Of a stretch of 64,000 bases of DNA, positions 63,405-64,000 are shown piece by piece. Location: NCBI RefSeq assembly GCF_004959855.1, contig NZ_SPNT01000003.1, forward strand, positions 310,001 to 374,000, read 5' to 3'. A program made the translations under genes and the position numbers. The stretch is from Nitratireductor sp. XY-223. GTDB lineage: Bacteria; Pseudomonadota; Alphaproteobacteria; Rhizobiales; Rhizobiaceae. The first letter of the stretch is position 1; the number at the start of each line of letters is the position of its first letter. The notes below the pieces were generated by a model. It had not been told where the DNA came from and did not search any database. It saw only the letters and a program-made list of their open reading frames with translations.

Positions 63405-64000
63405 ATGAAGTGGTCTGAAACCGTCTACGTTCTGGCAGCGACTCTCTTGGCTGCAGGCATCGTTGCGGCCACCAATCCGAACGCGTTTGGCGACCTGCGC
63501 ATCTTTCTTTACGCCTACTGGCTGGTGCGGTTGTCGATAGAATGCGGCCTGTTCATCGCCTTCCGGAGCCTGCTCGAGGCGGCTGGCATGGCAAGAGAAC
63601 GCCGGTTCCTGCTGTTCTCGTCGGCCTTCCTGCTCAGCCTGATTCCGTTCGTTCTCGCGATCACGGCACTCGACATCGTCCTCGGCTTTCCGGAACTGGG
63701 CCTTGCCGTGCCCGGTGGGGCCGAGGGGGCATTCCTGCGGGAGTTTTTTCTTGAGGTCGGCTATCTCGCCGATGATCACCTGTTCCTGTGCCTTCTGGTC
63801 TCGCTGCCGCGGCTGATTGCCCGCAGCGGATCACCCACGCTGTTGCTGCGGGAATTCGAGCAGCCGCTGGACGAGGCCCACGTCCTGGGTCCGGAGCAAC
63901 TGCCGATGCTCGATGCGCCGCTGAAAGGCGCACTGCTGCGCGTCGAGGCGCAGGAACACTACGTCATTATCAACACGACGGAGGAGCAGCGCATGGTGCT
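63405..64000 (+). CDS. Membrane-bound LytTR-family regulator (3' end outside the window)
   Basis: The first 198 residues are in view. Four transmembrane helices lie in about 1-145 (VYVLAATLLAAGIVA; FLYAYWLVRLSIECGLFIAF; LLFSSAFLLSLIPFVLAITA; FLCLLVSLPRLIAR). Then LREFEQPLDEAHVLGPEQLP, and from about 175 the beginning of a LytTR DNA-binding domain (GALLRVEAQEHYVIINTTEE, with the HYV core). Membrane LytTR proteins act as one-component regulators. ATG 63384 is a possible earlier start, but ATG 63405 has a better AGGAA site. The divergent partner carries the inverted repeat described above. Confidence 0.85.
   Translation, partial: MKWSETVYVLAATLLAAGIVAATNPNAFGDLRIFLYAYWLVRLSIECGLFIAFRSLLEAAGMARERRFLLFSSAFLLSLIPFVLAITALDIVLGFPELGLAVPGGAEGAFLREFFLEVGYLADDHLFLCLLVSLPRLIARSGSPTLLLREFEQPLDEAHVLGPEQLPMLDAPLKGALLRVEAQEHYVIINTTEEQRMV

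Noticed and set aside
1-64000. CRISPR arrays, rRNA genes or prophage modules
   Set aside because: No regularly spaced direct repeats, rRNA sequence, integrase, capsid or terminase genes were seen in either strand.

Overview
The window reads as chromosomal DNA of an alphaproteobacterium of the order Hyphomicrobiales (Rhizobiales). The evidence is gene order and protein type. It carries glyA-nrdR-ribD-ribE-ribH-nusB, bamE / cytochrome bc1 chaperone / DUF177 / plsX-fabH-ihfA-merR, a hemB-RDD-bpt neighbourhood, an LdtR-type MarR regulator near an LdtP-type L,D-transpeptidase, and a K+-independent H+-pyrophosphatase. Most of the sequence is GC-rich, with ATG/GTG/TTG starts and overlapping stop/start codons. 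I cannot name the genus.

Layout. 1-4.3 kb is a catabolic-looking locus: a branched-chain-type ABC binding protein, a VOC-cupin-cupin fusion, an FCD-type GntR regulator and a divergent kynureninase-like PLP enzyme, with two identical GTATAC-centred sites between the divergent genes. 4.3-9.8 kb is an accessory island. It has a membrane protein, a decayed copy of the 3' end of the PLP enzyme gene, an unknown protein, a clearly AT-richer AAA/TOPRIM (OLD-like) ATPase gene, a membrane-anchored coiled-coil protein and a decayed copy of the 3' end of bpt. 9.9-13.0 kb has an M20 amidohydrolase and a class III cyclase-TolB-TPR protein, and intact bpt follows. Each of the two intact genes (PLP enzyme, bpt) is therefore separated from a ghost of its own 3' end by newly placed genes.

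13.0-28.9 kb is largely core: bpt, an SLC13 permease, an RDD protein, a 269-bp MITE-like element, hemB, a 3-hydroxyisobutyryl-CoA hydrolase, ldtR, a 2OG-Fe(II) oxygenase, a saccharopine dehydrogenase-like enzyme, ldtP, glyA, nrdR, riboflavin synthesis genes and nusB. 28.9-35.9 kb is an accessory block: an SDR, two tandem metallophosphoesterases, a dimethylglycine-dehydrogenase-like flavoenzyme and an MFS transporter. 36.0-43.5 kb is core again: hppA, bamE, the bc1 chaperone, DUF177, plsX, fabH, ihfA and merR.

43.6-57.4 kb mixes signalling and envelope genes: a membrane adenylate/guanylate cyclase, two methyltransferases, a P450 coupled to a GNAT protein and an exported dienelactone-hydrolase-like protein, several small exported proteins, a glycosyltransferase beside tRNA-Pro(GGG), and a PEP-mutase/isocitrate-lyase family enzyme. 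57.5-64.0 kb is a transport and scavenging locus: a strictosidine-synthase-like lactonase, a TRAP transporter (P, Q, M subunits), an exported TIM-barrel amidohydrolase, an exported lectin-like protein and a membrane LytTR regulator cut by the window edge. A perfect 12-bp inverted repeat lies in the promoter region between the last two.

The strongest candidates for something undescribed are the 5.6-9.4 kb AAA/TOPRIM island, the paired 3'-end duplications around it, and the VOC-cupin-cupin / kynureninase-like locus. No CRISPR array, rRNA gene, prophage module or complete insertion sequence was seen.
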